Origin: Neoarius graeffei
Taxonomy: Eukaryota; Chordata; Actinopteri; Siluriformes; Ariidae
Assembly (NCBI RefSeq): GCF_027579695.1
Contig: NC_083570.1
Span: 6,815,501-6,879,500 of the forward strand
Direction of reading: 5' to 3'
Length of the DNA stretch: 64,000 nucleotides
Shown: positions 44,750 to 57,000 of the stretch, one piece after another
Layout: each line of letters opens with the position of its first letter
Numbering within the stretch: position 1 is the stretch's first letter
Notes under the pieces: generated by a model
Told to the model about the DNA's origin: nothing
Database searches by the model: none
What the model saw: only the letters and a program-made list of their open reading frames with translations
Translations under genes and position numbers: made by a program

Positions 44750-47700
44750 CTAGGCCGGGACCCATCCCCACCACCACCGCGTGTCTACCTCGTGGGGTGG
44801 GGAAAGGACCCCTGCCCAATAGGCAGCGATGAGTTGAAACCACCCCCCCCGGTAGTGAAGCCTGACCCGCAGGATGCACCCCTGACGCAGTTTCTTGGAG
44901 ATTTGGTTAGGAAAGGCAACGCCAAGCGTATCTATACCCCAGTGGTGGTAGAAGGCAACGTTTCCCTCCAAGCTCTCTTGGATACCGGGTCAGAAATCAC
45001 CCTGATGTGTTCCAAAGTCTTCGCAGAGGTTTCTGATGCGCGGCGCGCGCAAGGTAGACCCATCAGAACTGAACGTTGTGACGTCAACTTGGTTAGCTTC
45101 ACCCAGAATCAAGCCCCAGTAACAACCATTGCATGGTTAGAACTCACCTTCCAGGGCATGTCCATCACTCACCCCACTTACATCTGCTCTGTTGGTGTAG
45201 AACCGTTCCTCATTGGCCAAGACCTACTAGATAGGCTAGCGCCCCTCATTGACTGTCGTCGTGGGCAACTGTGGGCCCAGGTCGCGTCCCCACAGACCCC
45301 AGATCCTCGTCGTCACGATCGAGCCTGTTGCGATGAAGTTGGGGTGGAGGCTACTCCACCGATAGCTGAGTCAGGGCAGGTCCCCGAGAACCTCGAGACC
45401 ACTCCGCTCCACCCTGAGCCGAGTCAAGACGCACCAAACTCAACCGACACTCCTCTCAACCGCAACGCGCTTGATGGCCACCCGTCTTTCCTTTGCTTTC
45501 TTGGCGAATCTGCCCCAACCAGGTACTACCCCTGGATATCTGGCAACATTATTGTCAACGGCGTCACGGCACCTGGCGTCAGGTTAGCGCTTTGGTCAGA
45601 GAAGTCAGCCATCAGCCAAACGTGGTTCGACATAGTGCGTCAGAGCACTCCTTCCCCTGTCTTTGTGCAGAAGAGCCACCGGCTACTGTCAGCCGAACAA
45701 CCCCAGAGCCCCATCAAAGCCACAGGCGTCTGCGCCGTGTCGCTCGCCATCGGTCAGAGAGAATTCCTTCATTTCTTGAGTGTCGTCCCCGGACTTCCTG
45801 ACCCACTGGTCATTGGGGCAGACATCTTGGTCAGACTGGGAGCCCAACTGGACCTAGTCAACCGGGTCATCTGGACCCAAGCCGACGCTGCTAAGCACCC
45901 GTTCCAAGCTGACCCGGAACAAATGCGGTCAGGACAAACGATTCCTCAAGCCTGCCATGTCGCTAGCGAATTTGACATTGTCATTCCCGCTAGGACTGCT
46001 GGTTCCCCTCTTAAGCTGGTCATCATGAAAGACCAACAGTTTCGTAGCTCCCAGGCGTTCTTCCAGCCTCTCAGATTCTTCATGGAGCTCGATTTAGCCG
46101 TGTGTGGGACTCCGCTGCTTGAAGTGAGTCATCGTTCCGCTTACCTCCTGGTTCAAAACTCCACGCGGGACGCCATCACGATCCCCGCCCGTCGGCCTTT
46201 AGGCCTTCTGATAGACCAGGCATTCCATGACTTTGAACTCACCATTCCAGTCATCGGTGAGCTGCCAACGCCGGACACTCATTCCGATCCAGTGGAACCT
46301 CCCTGGATCACTCTTCCTTTCCACATGATCCGCATCGAACCTCACATCATGCTTTGCGACGAGCGCATAGTCATGACCAAAACTGACACCCCGAAACACA
46401 TGCTGGTGTACGCTCTTGCCACGCAATCGAGCAACGACACCCCTGCAACTGAGGTCGTCGATTCAGCTCTAGGTGAACCGTACCCAGGCTTCGAACGAGA
46501 AGTTCAACAACAGCTGGTGAAAGCTGACAGCCTGACCACGGACGCCCAGAGACGACAGCTCCGTGAACTGTTCTACGACTTCAAGGCGATCTGGGCGCGA
46601 GATTCCAATGACTGCGGAGTCACGGACATCCACACCGTCCGAATCCCAACAGATCCGAACGCTCCACCGACGTTCGTGCGGCAATACAAAATCCCGTTAG
46701 CCGCATACGACTCAATACAAGAAACACTGGACACTCTGCTGGAAAAGCAGATCATTCGTGAGTGTAACTCGACTTACAACTCCCCCTTGTGGCCGGTGCT
46801 GAAACCGAACGGCAAGTGGCGTCTCACCATTGACTATAGGCAGCTGAACAAGCAAGTGCCCTTGTCAAGATGGCCCATGATCCATCTGGATCAAGAACTT
46901 GCCAAGGTGAAGGGTGCAAAGTTCTTCTCCACCGCCGACGTGGCGAGTGGATTCTGGACCATGCGCGTGGATCCAGCTGACCAGCACAAGCTGGCCTTTT
47001 CCTTTGGGAACCGCCAGCTAACTTTCAACCGATGTCCGTTCGGCTACGCGAACTCCCCCGCTGAATTCAACATCTTCTTGCATAAGGCAATGAGCGATGC
47101 CGCAGCTCGTGGCAACTTGATCTATGTCGATGACATCCTCATTAGGTCACAGACTTTTGATGCACACCTCGAAGAGATACGCCATGTTCTGTCTCAGCTG
47201 TCCAGAGCAGGAGCGAAGCTCTCTGTCACCAAAGGGCAGTGGTGTCGCACCAAAGTTGAATACGTTGGACTGTGCGTCGGGCCAGATGGCATTGAACCCC
47301 AGTCAGGGAGGGTGCGGGCTATCCAAGACATCAAAGCCCCATCCAACGTACCCGAACTCAGGAGCTTCTTAGGGGTCTGCAACTACTCCCGACAGTTCAT
47401 TGAGGACTACGCGGACATAGCACGACCGCTCACCGAGCTCCTCCGGAAGGATAAACCCTTCCAGTGGAGTGACCCTCAAGAACTCGCGTTCAAGAGCATG
47501 AAGCAGAAGCTCTGCTCCGCTCCCTGCCTCGCGTATCCCGACAAAGACAAACCGTTCTTCTTGGAGGCTAGTTTCTCCACCCACTGCCTGAGCGCTGCAC
47601 TGTCACAGCAGCATGACAAAGATCGCCGTGTCGTAGCATCCGCCAGTCGGCCCCTCAGTGCTGTGGAGTTTAAATTTTCAGACTGCGAAAAAGCCCTGCT

Positions 47701-49954
47701 GGCCACGGTCTGGGCCGTTGAACACTTTCGCAGTTACATTGGTGGCCAGAAGGTGGTGATAGAGACCAATCATCAACCGGTCTCGTTCTTGAACAGCCAG
47801 AGGCTGAGAGAGGGAAGAGTTTCGAACAGTCGCATCGCAGCTTGGATGATGGCACTACAGGGCTACGACGTCGAGGTGAAGTACGCCCAGAACCACAAGA
47901 TGGCGCTTGGCCGAGGCCTGGCGGAATGCCAGCATTGCGACTGCGAGAATAGTCCGGATCAAACCGAACTAACAACCGTACCTGCTCTCCCCTCCGACCA
48001 CCACTACTATGACGAGAACGTCTGCAAAGACCTCCCCACCGCTTACATAGATGGATGCTCATTCCATCATGAACGCAAAGTCCAAGCCGGTGTCGGTATC
48101 GTATGGGCGAACGGCCCTATACAAGGGAAATACCAACACCGACTTGGGGCTAAGACTAGCCAATATGCGGAGGTAGCAGCCGTGCTCATCGTCCTGCAAC
48201 AAGCTGCCCGTGAGAACATCAAGCGGTTAGTCCTCTGCTCTGATTCAAATTATGCCAGGCATAGCTTCGTCTCACACTTTCCCTCGTGGAAGGTGCGGGA
48301 CATGAAAAACGCAAGGGGCAAGGAAGTGAAACACTCCGAACTCTTCCTAGCATGCGATCGACTCGTAACCGAACAGGGAATGTGCGTCTATTGGAAGAAG
48401 GTGAAGGGACATTCTCAAGTCCCAGGACCTGACAAAGTCGGTAACGATGAGGCAGATGGCCTCGCCAAAGCGGGAGCCGTGGACGGCCCCCTTTGGGAAT
48501 TCCAGCCGTCATGGCTTCCCGAGACGCCACGCCATAACGTAACCGCGATTACTCGCCGACAGGCTAGAGCAGGTCAAACTGACGCAGTACCCCAAGCAGG
48601 AACCGTGCAACTCGGCCGACTGCCCCAGGACGCCGACCTGGTGTCTATGCAGGAAAGGGATCCCGTGATCCACCAAATCCGTAAGTTCCTTGCGGACCCC
48701 GTGGCGTCCCCAATTTCCCCACAAGAGTTGCAACAGTCCCGAGACTTAAACCACCTTCACAATCTCAAAAACGGCTTAAAACTCGAGAAAGGACTCCTGG
48801 TGTACACACCACGCAACCAGGGACCTCCCCGGTGGGTCGTGCCCACAGATCATAGGGGGGTCATGTTGCAGTACGCTCACGACAGCCCGTGCGGGGGCCA
48901 TAGGAACGCTCAGGCGACCTACCAGACACTCCAACAGATTGTCTATTGGCCCTTCATGATTCAGGACGTTACCGAGTATGTTAAAGGGTGCTTGATTTGC
49001 TGCCAATTCCGACCAGCCCAACCGTTGAACCGTGCCCCACTGCAAAGCAAAGGCATCTCATTCCCCTGGTCTAATCTCCAGATAGACTGGGTCGGACCGG
49101 TGCCGAAATCAGCTCGAGGTAATAAGTACCTCCTGACCGTCACTTGCGCGTTCACGAAGTGGGTGGAATGCTTGCCCGCCCCAAACGAAACCGCAGAGAC
49201 CACCGCTCTCCTTCTTATGAACCATGTGTTCAGCCGTTGGGGCTTGCCCCTATCCATTGATTCCGACCGAGGTACTCATTTCACCGCAGAGGTCATGAGA
49301 GTGTTGTGGGAGATGCTCGGAGTCGAGGCAAAATTCCACATCGCGTATCATCCTCAGTCTTCCGGTCAGGTCGAACGCGCCAACCAAACCATCGTGAGCA
49401 TGCTTCGCAAGTATGTGAGTCACCATGGCAAAGATTGGGACATCAAACTCCCTCTGGTGCTGATGGCCATTCGGTCCACTCCTCACCGCACCACCGGAGT
49501 CACCCCGTTCGAAATGATGACTGGCCGTGAAATGGTTCTTCCCTTACACCTCCTCTACCGACCAGAGGACCTAAGCGTTGCCACTGCGTACACCGCACAC
49601 CAGTACGTCACCGACTTGCAACGCCACTTGCAGGCCACGTTTGCGTGGGCCCAGGAACACCTCGAAAAGAGTGCGAAAGGACAGAAAGCTTACTACGACA
49701 GAAAGGCGACACACCGTGAGTACGAAGTAGGCGACAGAGTCCTATACTTCAATTTCACCAAACCGGTAGGAGTAGCCAGAAAATTCTTACCCCGTTGGTC
49801 CGGCCCTTTCGAAATCGTCGGTAAACTGTCCCCCGTCGCCTACCGCATCAAAACTTCGAAGCCCAGCCAGGCGCCTTCGTATAGATGGGTCCATAGCAAC
49901 CAAATAAAGCTTTTTGAGCAGTCCACACTCCATAGGGGGGTGGACAAACAGTAA
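44750..49954 (+). CDS. pol-like frame: PR, RT, RNase H, second RNase H, integrase
   Basis: Domains in order: aspartic protease ([11 protein letters not shown]), a long spacer with a second protease-like half, reverse transcriptase ([24 protein letters not shown]), a gypsy-type RNase H ([20 protein letters not shown]), a second RNase H of the retroviral/archaeal kind ([31 protein letters not shown]), and integrase (zinc-binding CLICC part, then [23 protein letters not shown]) with a GPF-type end ([10 protein letters not shown]). The long frames on the opposite strand are shadows. Two RNase H domains in a row are unusual among Ty3/gypsy elements. Confidence 0.92.
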   Translation, partial: LGRDPSPPPPRVYLVGWGKDPCPIGSDELKPPPPVVKPDPQDAPLTQFLGDLVRKGNAKRIYTPVVVEGNVSLQALLDTGSEITLMCSKVFAEVSDARRAQGRPIRTERCDVNLVSFTQNQAPVTTIAWLELTFQGMSITHPTYICSVGVEPFLIGQDLLDRLAPLIDCRRGQLWAQVASPQTPDPRRHDRACCDEVGVEATPPIAESGQVPENLETTPLHPEPSQDAPNSTDTPLNRNALDGHPSFLCFLGESAPTRYYPWISGNIIVNGVTAPGVRLALWSEKSAISQTWFDIVRQSTPSPVFVQKSHRLLSAEQPQSPIKATGVCAVSLAIGQREFLHFLSVVPGLPDPLVIGADILVRLGAQLDLVNRVIWTQADAAKHPFQADPEQMRSGQTIPQACHVASEFDIVIPARTAGSPLKLVIMKDQQFRSSQAFFQPLRFFMELDLAVCGTPLLEVSHRSAYLLVQNSTRDAITIPARRPLGLLIDQAFHDFELTIPVIGELPTPDTHSDPVEPPWITLPFHMIRIEPHIMLCDERIVMTKTDTPKHMLVYALATQSSNDTPATEVVDSALGEPYPGFEREVQQQLVKADSLTTDAQRRQLRELFYDFKAIWARDSNDCGVTDIHTVRIPTDPNAPPTFVRQYKIPLAAYDSIQETLDTLLEKQIIRECNSTYNSPLWPVLKPNGKWRLTIDYRQLNKQVPLSRWPMIHLDQELAKVKGAKFFSTADVASGFWTMRVDPADQHKLAFSFGNRQLTFNRCPFGYANSPAEFNIFLHKAMSDAAARGNLIYVDDILIRSQTFDAHLEEIRHVLSQLSRAGAKLSVTKGQWCRTKVEYVGLCVGPDGIEPQSGRVRAIQDIKAPSNVPELRSFLGVCNYSRQFIEDYADIARPLTELLRKDKPFQWSDPQELAFKSMKQKLCSAPCLAYPDKDKPFFLEASFSTHCLSAALSQQHDKDRRVVASASRPLSAVEFKFSDCEKALLATVWAVEHFRSYIGGQKVVIETNHQPVSFLNSQRLREGRVSNSRIAAWMMALQGYDVEVKYAQNHKMALGRGLAECQHCDCENSPDQTELTTVPALPSDHHYYDENVCKDLPTAYIDGCSFHHERKVQAGVGIVWANGPIQGKYQHRLGAKTSQYAEVAAVLIVLQQAARENIKRLVLCSDSNYARHSFVSHFPSWKVRDMKNARGKEVKHSELFLACDRLVTEQGMCVYWKKVKGHSQVPGPDKVGNDEADGLAKAGAVDGPLWEFQPSWLPETPRHNVTAITRRQARAGQTDAVPQAGTVQLGRLPQDADLVSMQERDPVIHQIRKFLADPVASPISPQELQQSRDLNHLHNLKNGLKLEKGLLVYTPRNQGPPRWVVPTDHRGVMLQYAHDSPCGGHRNAQATYQTLQQIVYWPFMIQDVTEYVKGCLICCQFRPAQPLNRAPLQSKGISFPWSNLQIDWVGPVPKSARGNKYLLTVTCAFTKWVECLPAPNETAETTALLLMNHVFSRWGLPLSIDSDRGTHFTAEVMRVLWEMLGVEAKFHIAYHPQSSGQVERANQTIVSMLRKYVSHHGKDWDIKLPLVLMAIRSTPHRTTGVTPFEMMTGREMVLPLHLLYRPEDLSVATAYTAHQYVTDLQRHLQATFAWAQEHLEKSAKGQKAYYDRKATHREYEVGDRVLYFNFTKPVGVARKFLPRWSGPFEIVGKLSPVAYRIKTSKPSQAPSYRWVHSNQIKLFEQSTLHRGVDKQ

Positions 49955-50148
49955 GTTATAGCCTGCCCAACTTAGTTGCATGCCTCTCAATCCATAAGCG
50001 TGCATCTATAAGTAACCACCCTTGTTACCACTCAAATCGGAATAACAAACTCCTGTATGTTGCAGAAATCCAGGGTAGACTACTAACTCAACAGGAGGAG
50101 CTGCAGGGCCTAGGCAAAACCCTGCAGGGAACCATACTAACCGTTAAC

Positions 50149-51330
50149 ATGCATTCTACATTAATCAAGAACACAGTACATGCCGTAGACAGGCTAGCAG
50201 CAATCATGAGAAGCGAAGTCAAGTACGTCCGAGTAATCCGAGACCTAATGCAGGACCTGATGAGAGAAGTAAGTAGCTCTCTCAGCACCCTGAGTGGAGG
50301 TAAAATCCCACCATATTTGATACCCCTCAGCATGGTTGACAGCATACTCCGATCTACTACCACGACTAACGTTTACTCATCACAGATTCATCTGGCTTAT
50401 AGTCTTGGCAGTGCTATCCCCATTTTTGTGAACCCTCAAAACCTAGAAATAGGCTTCATCCTCAATCTCCCCGTTATTGAACGGCAAAACATATACAGAA
50501 TCAAATCTGTCCTTAATGTAGGTTTCTGGAACAACGACGTACACATACGTTTGCAGACACCTTCCACCATAGCCTATCACGATGACAACCCCTCTATCTA
50601 CCTCGTCCCTAACTTAGACATGTGCATCTCTACCAAAGATATCCACTGGGTCTGCCCCAGCAATCCCTTTATCCGAGACACCACAGACCGTCTCTGTGGA
50701 TTGACAAAAGTCCCCGAGCAGAAGTGTGCAGGCAAATTGTCTATTAAAGATGAAGGAATAGGAACTAGAGTAGAAAGAGCTGGTAATCGGTGGCTAATCA
50801 ACACTCCCCAAACTGAGATTCTGGTATCATATGATCAACATAACACTGCCACTAGAATGAAGATCCCTAACGAAACCTCTCTCCTAAGTGTCCCACTAGG
50901 AGCCACTGTTCACGTGGGTGACATCACCCTCCATCACCTTAGCGCTGACCAGTATGAGACCGAGATAGAAATGCCCGATGCCTTCCCAGGTCACGAACTT
51001 GAGATAAACTCCACCCTCCAAGCACAACTACTGCTGGAAGGGACCAAAACCGTGCAATTCGATCTTAAGCCCACTGGCATCGCTACCACTTTCTTGAATA
51101 ACCGCGCAAACCCTTCGTCCGATCAAGGATCTTTAATAAGCCGAATTGCGCTGGGATTTCTAGCTAGCGGTTGGGTTATCACAGTCTTCATAGCCATCAC
51201 TCTACACAGGTACATACTGACACTACCCCGCAAACTGGACAAAACGATCTACGCACCTGAGAAATTAGATCGTGGCATTGTCCGATTCTCCATCAGGCCT
51301 AAGGCCTCCACTAACTTTCTTGAAGAGTAG
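50149..51330 (+). CDS. env-like frame of the LTR element
   Basis: 393 codons from the first ATG. There is an N-terminal helical stretch, conserved-looking cysteines (MCISTKDIHWVCPSNPF, LCGLTKVPEQKC), several N-glycosylation sequons, and a hydrophobic segment near the C terminus (IALGFLASGWVITVFIAITL) followed by a basic tail, i.e. a type I membrane glycoprotein pattern. It recalls the F-like envelope proteins of errantivirus-type elements; that match is from memory and tentative. The frame stays open upstream of this ATG, which fits an env made from a spliced message, as such families do. Confidence 0.7.
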   Translation: MHSTLIKNTVHAVDRLAAIMRSEVKYVRVIRDLMQDLMREVSSSLSTLSGGKIPPYLIPLSMVDSILRSTTTTNVYSSQIHLAYSLGSAIPIFVNPQNLEIGFILNLPVIERQNIYRIKSVLNVGFWNNDVHIRLQTPSTIAYHDDNPSIYLVPNLDMCISTKDIHWVCPSNPFIRDTTDRLCGLTKVPEQKCAGKLSIKDEGIGTRVERAGNRWLINTPQTEILVSYDQHNTATRMKIPNETSLLSVPLGATVHVGDITLHHLSADQYETEIEMPDAFPGHELEINSTLQAQLLLEGTKTVQFDLKPTGIATTFLNNRANPSSDQGSLISRIALGFLASGWVITVFIAITLHRYILTLPRKLDKTIYAPEKLDRGIVRFSIRPKASTNFLEE

Positions 51331-51684
51331 GCTTGCTAACACGCTAACTAACCCCTCTTTTCCATTTTCCTTTATGGAGTTTTGATTATTTTTGTTTGCT
51401 GTGTGAAATATTGTATGTAGAAGGTAGTTAAGTAGCCATAGTGTAATTGTTTTCATGTCCAAGTGCCTATGCTTTCATGCCCAAGTGCCTATGCATCTTA
51501 TGGACTGTATGAAATGAATTGAACTGTTGAACTGTGTCTGAAAGACTTTTCACAGAAAGGACCCTTGGAACTACCTCATTGTGGAACTACCTCATTGTGG
51601 ATTACTAGGGACCGTGGGTCGCAGACTAAACACCATGTGCCCATAGGGTATCACTCCTTTCAGCGCCTATGGCCAAGGGGGGAA

Positions 51685-53456
51685 TGTTGGTAACTCGCCA
51701 GCGCCCCCTATAACGATCCCACAATTTCCTTGCGCGCTCCACCCGGATGTGACGTAAAGTGGAACTGCTTTAACTGTATCGAGAGCGCCTCGATTCGCTC
51801 TCTCATGTTCTGACTACTGGAGTGGTCGGACGGACTGTAGGCACGCTCGCCTACAGTGTTGAGACTAACCGCTATTGTCTGAGAACAGCCTGTTCAAATT
51901 AGTTTCGGCCGAACTTTTGAACGACCCGCTAAGTTTCAGCGATATAGTGGTTTCGATTCTAAACCTTTGCAAAGTTTAACTACAGTTAAGTAGTTTTCAC
52001 ACGCTAAGAGGCATTTGCGGACAGCTTCGCTCCTCTCAGCCTTTTTCTCGTCGACGCATCACCGGAGGTTTCTCCTGAAGCACCGTGGGCCAGCTAGGCC
52101 TTCATCTCCCTGCTTCGTTAGCCGCGGTTGGACGCAACGCGCCGCTAACCTCCTCTCCTCGGACTGCGACCCTCAGCGCGGACATCGGAGAAAGAACTTC
52201 CATCGCATTGAGTAGGCACTTGGGCAAATTTTTAATTTGTAGCTTATTCAGATGGTTGTTAGGGTCATGTTTAAGCTTTGAGCTATTTAGCATACCCGCT
52301 CAGACACGGAAGGTGTTTGTTTGTTTTTATTGTTTGTTTGTTTGTTTGTTTTTATTGTTTGTTTTGGTTCTGTTTTTTTTCTTTGAACTTGTTAGACAGG
52401 GTATCTTGCATGATATCTTTCCTTAACTCCATTGCTAGCTTCCCTATCTGATTAGCAGCGCAGCGACAAGTTTGTTATTTTAAGCTCCGAGGCTAGACCG
52501 CTACAAGGCCTAGTTCTCTCCATCCAACACATATACACACTCTCTCACACTCTTTCTCTCTCTCTCTCTCTCTCGCGTTGAGTTCTTTGCCTAGATAGTC
52601 TGTTGGAAATTGTTGTTAAGTGCAGTGTTTGGATCCAGCTGTAGCGTGGTCAGATTCTCCTTAGCAACTTATTGCTAGCTACCTCAGGGTGATACGCTAG
52701 CTGGTAGGCTTGTGTTCTCGACTAGGCCTGCAGGCGCCATTTTTCCGACGCCATTTTGATACCTTCCTCATTGAGTTACCTGTGATACGACACCTAGGCA
52801 CTGACCGCCATTTTGTTTAAGCATTGCCAGAGTGGCTAGTCATTAGCATCTGCCCACAGATACCTACACAAAGCACACATTAGCCACAGAGCTAATCCTT
52901 TGTTCTATTTAGCTAACATTCCTTTGTTTTAGCTAACATTCCTTTGTTTTAGCTAACGACAAGCTAGGTCACACACACACACACACGCATCGGCTTGCCC
53001 TAGCCTCACACACGCACACACAAGGGATTCTTTTCTTTTTCCTTCTATCTCTTTCTCTCTCTCTTTCCCTCAAATTTATAGTCCAGGTGTAATTGTTCCA
53101 TTGTTTTGTCTTGTTATTACCTTTGCTGACATTGAATGTATTTTGAGTTTATTATTATTAGTGAGTAGTAGACAAATAAAAGCTAATAAAATTGAATTGC
53201 ATTTTACTTGTTCCTGTTGTTTATTCACAAGGTCAACTATTTAGAACTCCTTTTTCCTTCAGAATTTAGCTTTTGTATACAACTGGGTTTCCCATCTAAT
53301 ACAGAGCTACCATTAATCTTGAGTGTAACCATTCACGGTGAGTATTAAGATTAATAATTTAAGATTTTATGAGACTGATCTTTATTTATAAATTGATTAA
53401 TTTAATTATCAATTATCACATAATTTATAATTTAATTAATCCCAATTCAACCTACA
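51685..53456 (+). repeat. Right LTR
   Basis: 1772 bp, matching 40796-42570 over its whole length. Preceded by a purine-rich tract (aaggggggaa) that would serve as the polypurine tract. Confidence 0.95.
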
Positions 53457-53939
53457 CGTACTTGCACCAATGCTACTGTAATGTAGACTGCTTGTATACT
53501 TGTATTGATCTAATTTAAAAAAAGCGCAATATATCCCATCATGCATTGCGGTCGCGCTGAAAGAAATCAAATTAAAAGTCTCAAATTTGATTTAATAAAA
53601 GGCAGCGGAGAAGAAGAAAGTATTCAGACTTGATTAAAAAACTGAAAGATGCAGGTACTTTTGTATTTATTAATGTGGAAAATGTGCTCAGTATAATATG
53701 GATTTATCACAAAAATGCATGCATGTATTTATTATTTTGAAAACCCACCAGCCGACTGATCTGGTACGTTTTAATTGTGCGACAGTAATGATGTAAATAC
53801 TAGCGCGACGGACTAGTGTCTGAAAGCGTTTTTGTTTTTCCCCATTTTACTAATGAGCTCACTATATAGTCCTGAATATAGTAATTCCCTATATAGGGAG
53901 TAGTGAATGAGTGAGTGATTTCGGACACAAGGCTAGTTT
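53457..53939. repeat. Unassigned repeat, interrupted by the L1-like LINE
   Basis: 'atatcccatcatgcattgcg' at about 53530 is partly mirrored by 'agtgcatcatgggaaatat' at about 58524-58543, beyond the LINE. 'ctatatagggagtagtgaat' and 'tttcggacac' near 53900-53925 are typical of small fish DNA transposons. The LINE at 53954-58452 appears to have landed in one such element, so its ends would be near 53520 and 58550. Confidence 0.4.
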
Positions 53940-54011
53940 AACTGTTGTGAACTTTTTTTTTATTGGAAGTTTCAAAGATTTACAGAGCATTAAGGCAAAT
54001 GTATGTCTTTT

Positions 54012-57000
54012 TTACAGAACCTTGTAGGAACATAGCACACATAGTACACATATCAAGAAATTATAAAACATAAGAGGAAAAAAAATAAATAAAATGATAG
54101 AAAGAAAGGAAAAAAAAGACACTCGAAAGAAAGTAATGGGGGTACAGTATAACAAATTGAAGCTGTCTATTAATGATATAAGTTCGTTACTCCTCTTAGT
54201 TTTTAAATATCTGACGGATTTACTGTACAAACATAACTCGTTTTTAAAGGAAGGGAAAATGGGGATTGTCTTTATGCATTTGCATTTGTGAATATAATAT
54301 TTTCCTAAACACGTCACCACATTTATTAAAAGCTCTATGTTTTTGTCTTTGTGTATACACCCATATTTGAGTAGATTCAAGTTTAAAAAAGGAACGGTAG
54401 GAATGTTTTCACAGAGCCAGTCAAATACATCGTCCCAAAAGGTGTTACTGTATAAACATAAGAAAAATAAATGATCTGTAGTTTCAACATTTTCACAACA
54501 AAATATGCAATTCTTCAGCTCTATATTAAATCTGTAGTTAATAAGCTCCCCTGAGGGCTATATGTCATTAAATATTTTAAAGTGGAGTTCCTTTGTCTTG
54601 GGAGGGATAGGTAGGTTTAAAGTGAGAGTGCGTAGTTTTTTGATAGTGTGTGAATCAATATTTTTAGGATTAAAGTTTTTATATTGGTGATAAGGAAAGA
54701 GATAAGAAGTGAACAATCCTCGGATTACTTGGTTAGGTATATCTTTCTTTATGAAGTCGTCCTCACCTACTCTTAAGGCACTAGGAAGGCTAGGGGCAGA
54801 AGTGAATTGTTTTGAGTTTTTGGCCATTAATAAAAAGGCAGGAGGGATACATTTCATGAGCCTGTTGTATTGTTGTCGATCACATTGAAAGCCGTGTTTT
54901 AAACAGAAGTTATCAAATGATAAGACACTGCCATCCTCATCTAGCAGGTGCATTATCGACCACATGTCCCTCTCCATCCATTCGCTAAAATATATTGATT
55001 TGTTTTCGTGAAGAATATATCTGCAGTTCCAGATAGGTGTGTTGTGTGGAGTGAAGTTGTGTTTGTACAGAAGGTTCCAGTAGAGGAGGACTTGAGAATG
55101 GAAAGAGGATAGTTTTAAAGGCAACTTCTTTGGGATGAAATCACAGTGCAAGAGAAAAAGAATACCACCAAGTTTTCTAAAGATTTCCCTAGGGACACAA
55201 TACCAAAAACTGTTGTTGTTAACAAGGAATGATCTTAGCCACTTTATTTTTAATGTGCCGTTGATGCAATCAAAGTCAATTGCCTGCAGTCCACCATCTT
55301 CATAATTTTTTACCATGGATGCCTTTCTTAGATAGTGGACTTTCCTTCTCCAAATATAGTCAAAATTTAATTTATTTATGGTTTTAATTACTTTGTCAGA
55401 AAAGGATAGAGAACTAGCAGGGTAAATACATCTAGAAATACTTTCCATTTTGGTTATGTAGATTCGACCTAATAGAGATAAGTCCCTATTTAACCACCTA
55501 TCCAATCTAGATTTACATTCTTCTAATTTGCTCCATAAGTTAAGAGAATCACTTAGAGTTGCATCCTTTGTAATATGCACTCCTAGATATTTAACTGAGG
55601 ATTTGATGGGAATGCCATAAACCGATGAGAGGAGGGAGTTGTGTATAGCTAGAAGTTCACATTTGTTAAGGCTTAAGTGTAAACCTGAAGCATTTGAAAA
55701 TAATTTTATAGAGTCTACGGCTTTTGGGACTTGTTCAGGGTTTCTCAGGAACAAAGTGGTGTCGTCGGCTAGCTGGCTTATTTGAAGTTTAGTATTGAAA
55801 ACATTAATGTGTTCAATTTCTGAGTTTTTAATTAGGATGGAAAGCATTTCTGCTGCAATTAGGAATAGATAAGGTGAGATGGGGCACCCTTGTTTTATAC
55901 CTCTTCTGATAGCGAAACGGGGGGATGTACCTTTTGAAAGAGAAACAGAACTGTTAGTGTCATGGTAGATGCATCTGATTATGTTCCTGAAAAAATCTCC
56001 AAACCCACATCTTTTAAGAGCCTGAAAAATGAAAGAGTGTTCGACTGTGTCAAATGCTTTATAGAAATCAAGGAAGAGAATAAGACCATCATCCTGTAGG
56101 TAGTTGTTATATTCTTGTAGGTCTAATACTAGACGTACATTGTTGTGTATTGATCTGCCTTTCATAAACCCCGATTGTGTTTCACTGATTATTTGGTGAA
56201 GACCATTTTTTAGTCTGTTCGAGAAGATGTGTGTTAATAATTTATAGTCGTTGTTAAGCAGAGTAATTGGTCGCCAGTTTTCAAGGTATTTTCCATCTTT
56301 ACCAGGTTTGGGAATAAGTACTATTACACCTTGTTTCATGGTGTGTGGGAGTGACAAGTTAGCAATAACTTCATTCAGAGTATAAAACAAAATGTGTTTG
56401 ATATCCTCCCAGAAGTGTTTGTAGAAGTTTGCTGTGAGGCCGTCTGAACCTGGTGAACAGTCTGGTATTAAACATTGCATAGCCTTTTCTAATTCTTCAC
56501 GTGATAGAGGTGCATCGCAACTTAATTTGAAATCTTCTGAGATAAGTGGGATGTATTCTTTTATTTTGTCAAAAAAAGTGTCGGCTGCCTCTGGTGAAAA
56601 ATTGCTTGAGTATAATGAGTTAAAGAAGGTGAAGACCTCTTTTGCTATAGTTTTGGGGTCAGAACATTCAGTGCCATTTATTAACAATGTTTCTAAATTG
56701 TTTTTTTCTTGTCGTGCCCTTTCTAACCTGCAAAAATAAGCAGAGTTCCTCTCCCCTTCCTCTATCCATTTAGCTCTTGATCTGATATAAGCCCCTTTGG
56801 CTTTTTTGGTGTAGAAGTCATCAAGTTTAGTTTGCAAGTTAAGTAGTTTCCTTTTGTCAGAATCAGAGATAGTGGGTTTGTTGCAGCATAGATAAATTTC
56901 CCTTAACAGTTCGTTCTCCACTAGCTGAGTGGAGTGTTTTAGTTGTTTGCTGAATGATATAGAGAAGTTTCTTATCTTGAATTTGATATATTCCCATTTT

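Larger units (their letters stand above)
40796..53456 (+). mobile_element. LTR retroelement with gag, pol and env-like frames; looks whole and young
   Basis: A 12.7-kb element begins TG, ends CA, and is flanked by a 4-bp duplication CGTA (40792-40795 and 53457-53460). Its two LTRs (1775 and 1772 bp) appear identical apart from a microsatellite length change and one short indel, so insertion is recent on an evolutionary scale. Parts in order: LTR, primer-binding region directly after 42570, gag, pol (protease, reverse transcriptase, RNase H, a second RNase H, integrase), env-like frame, LTR. It belongs broadly to the Ty3/gypsy side of LTR elements by its pol order and integrase tail. I see no obvious breaks. 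It is treated here as a fossil of a past insertion. Confidence 0.93.

Noticed and set aside
44679-49486. Many open frames on the minus strand opposite pol
   Set aside because: They lie wholly inside a long plus-strand coding frame with GC-rich codons and show no domains; they are shadows.
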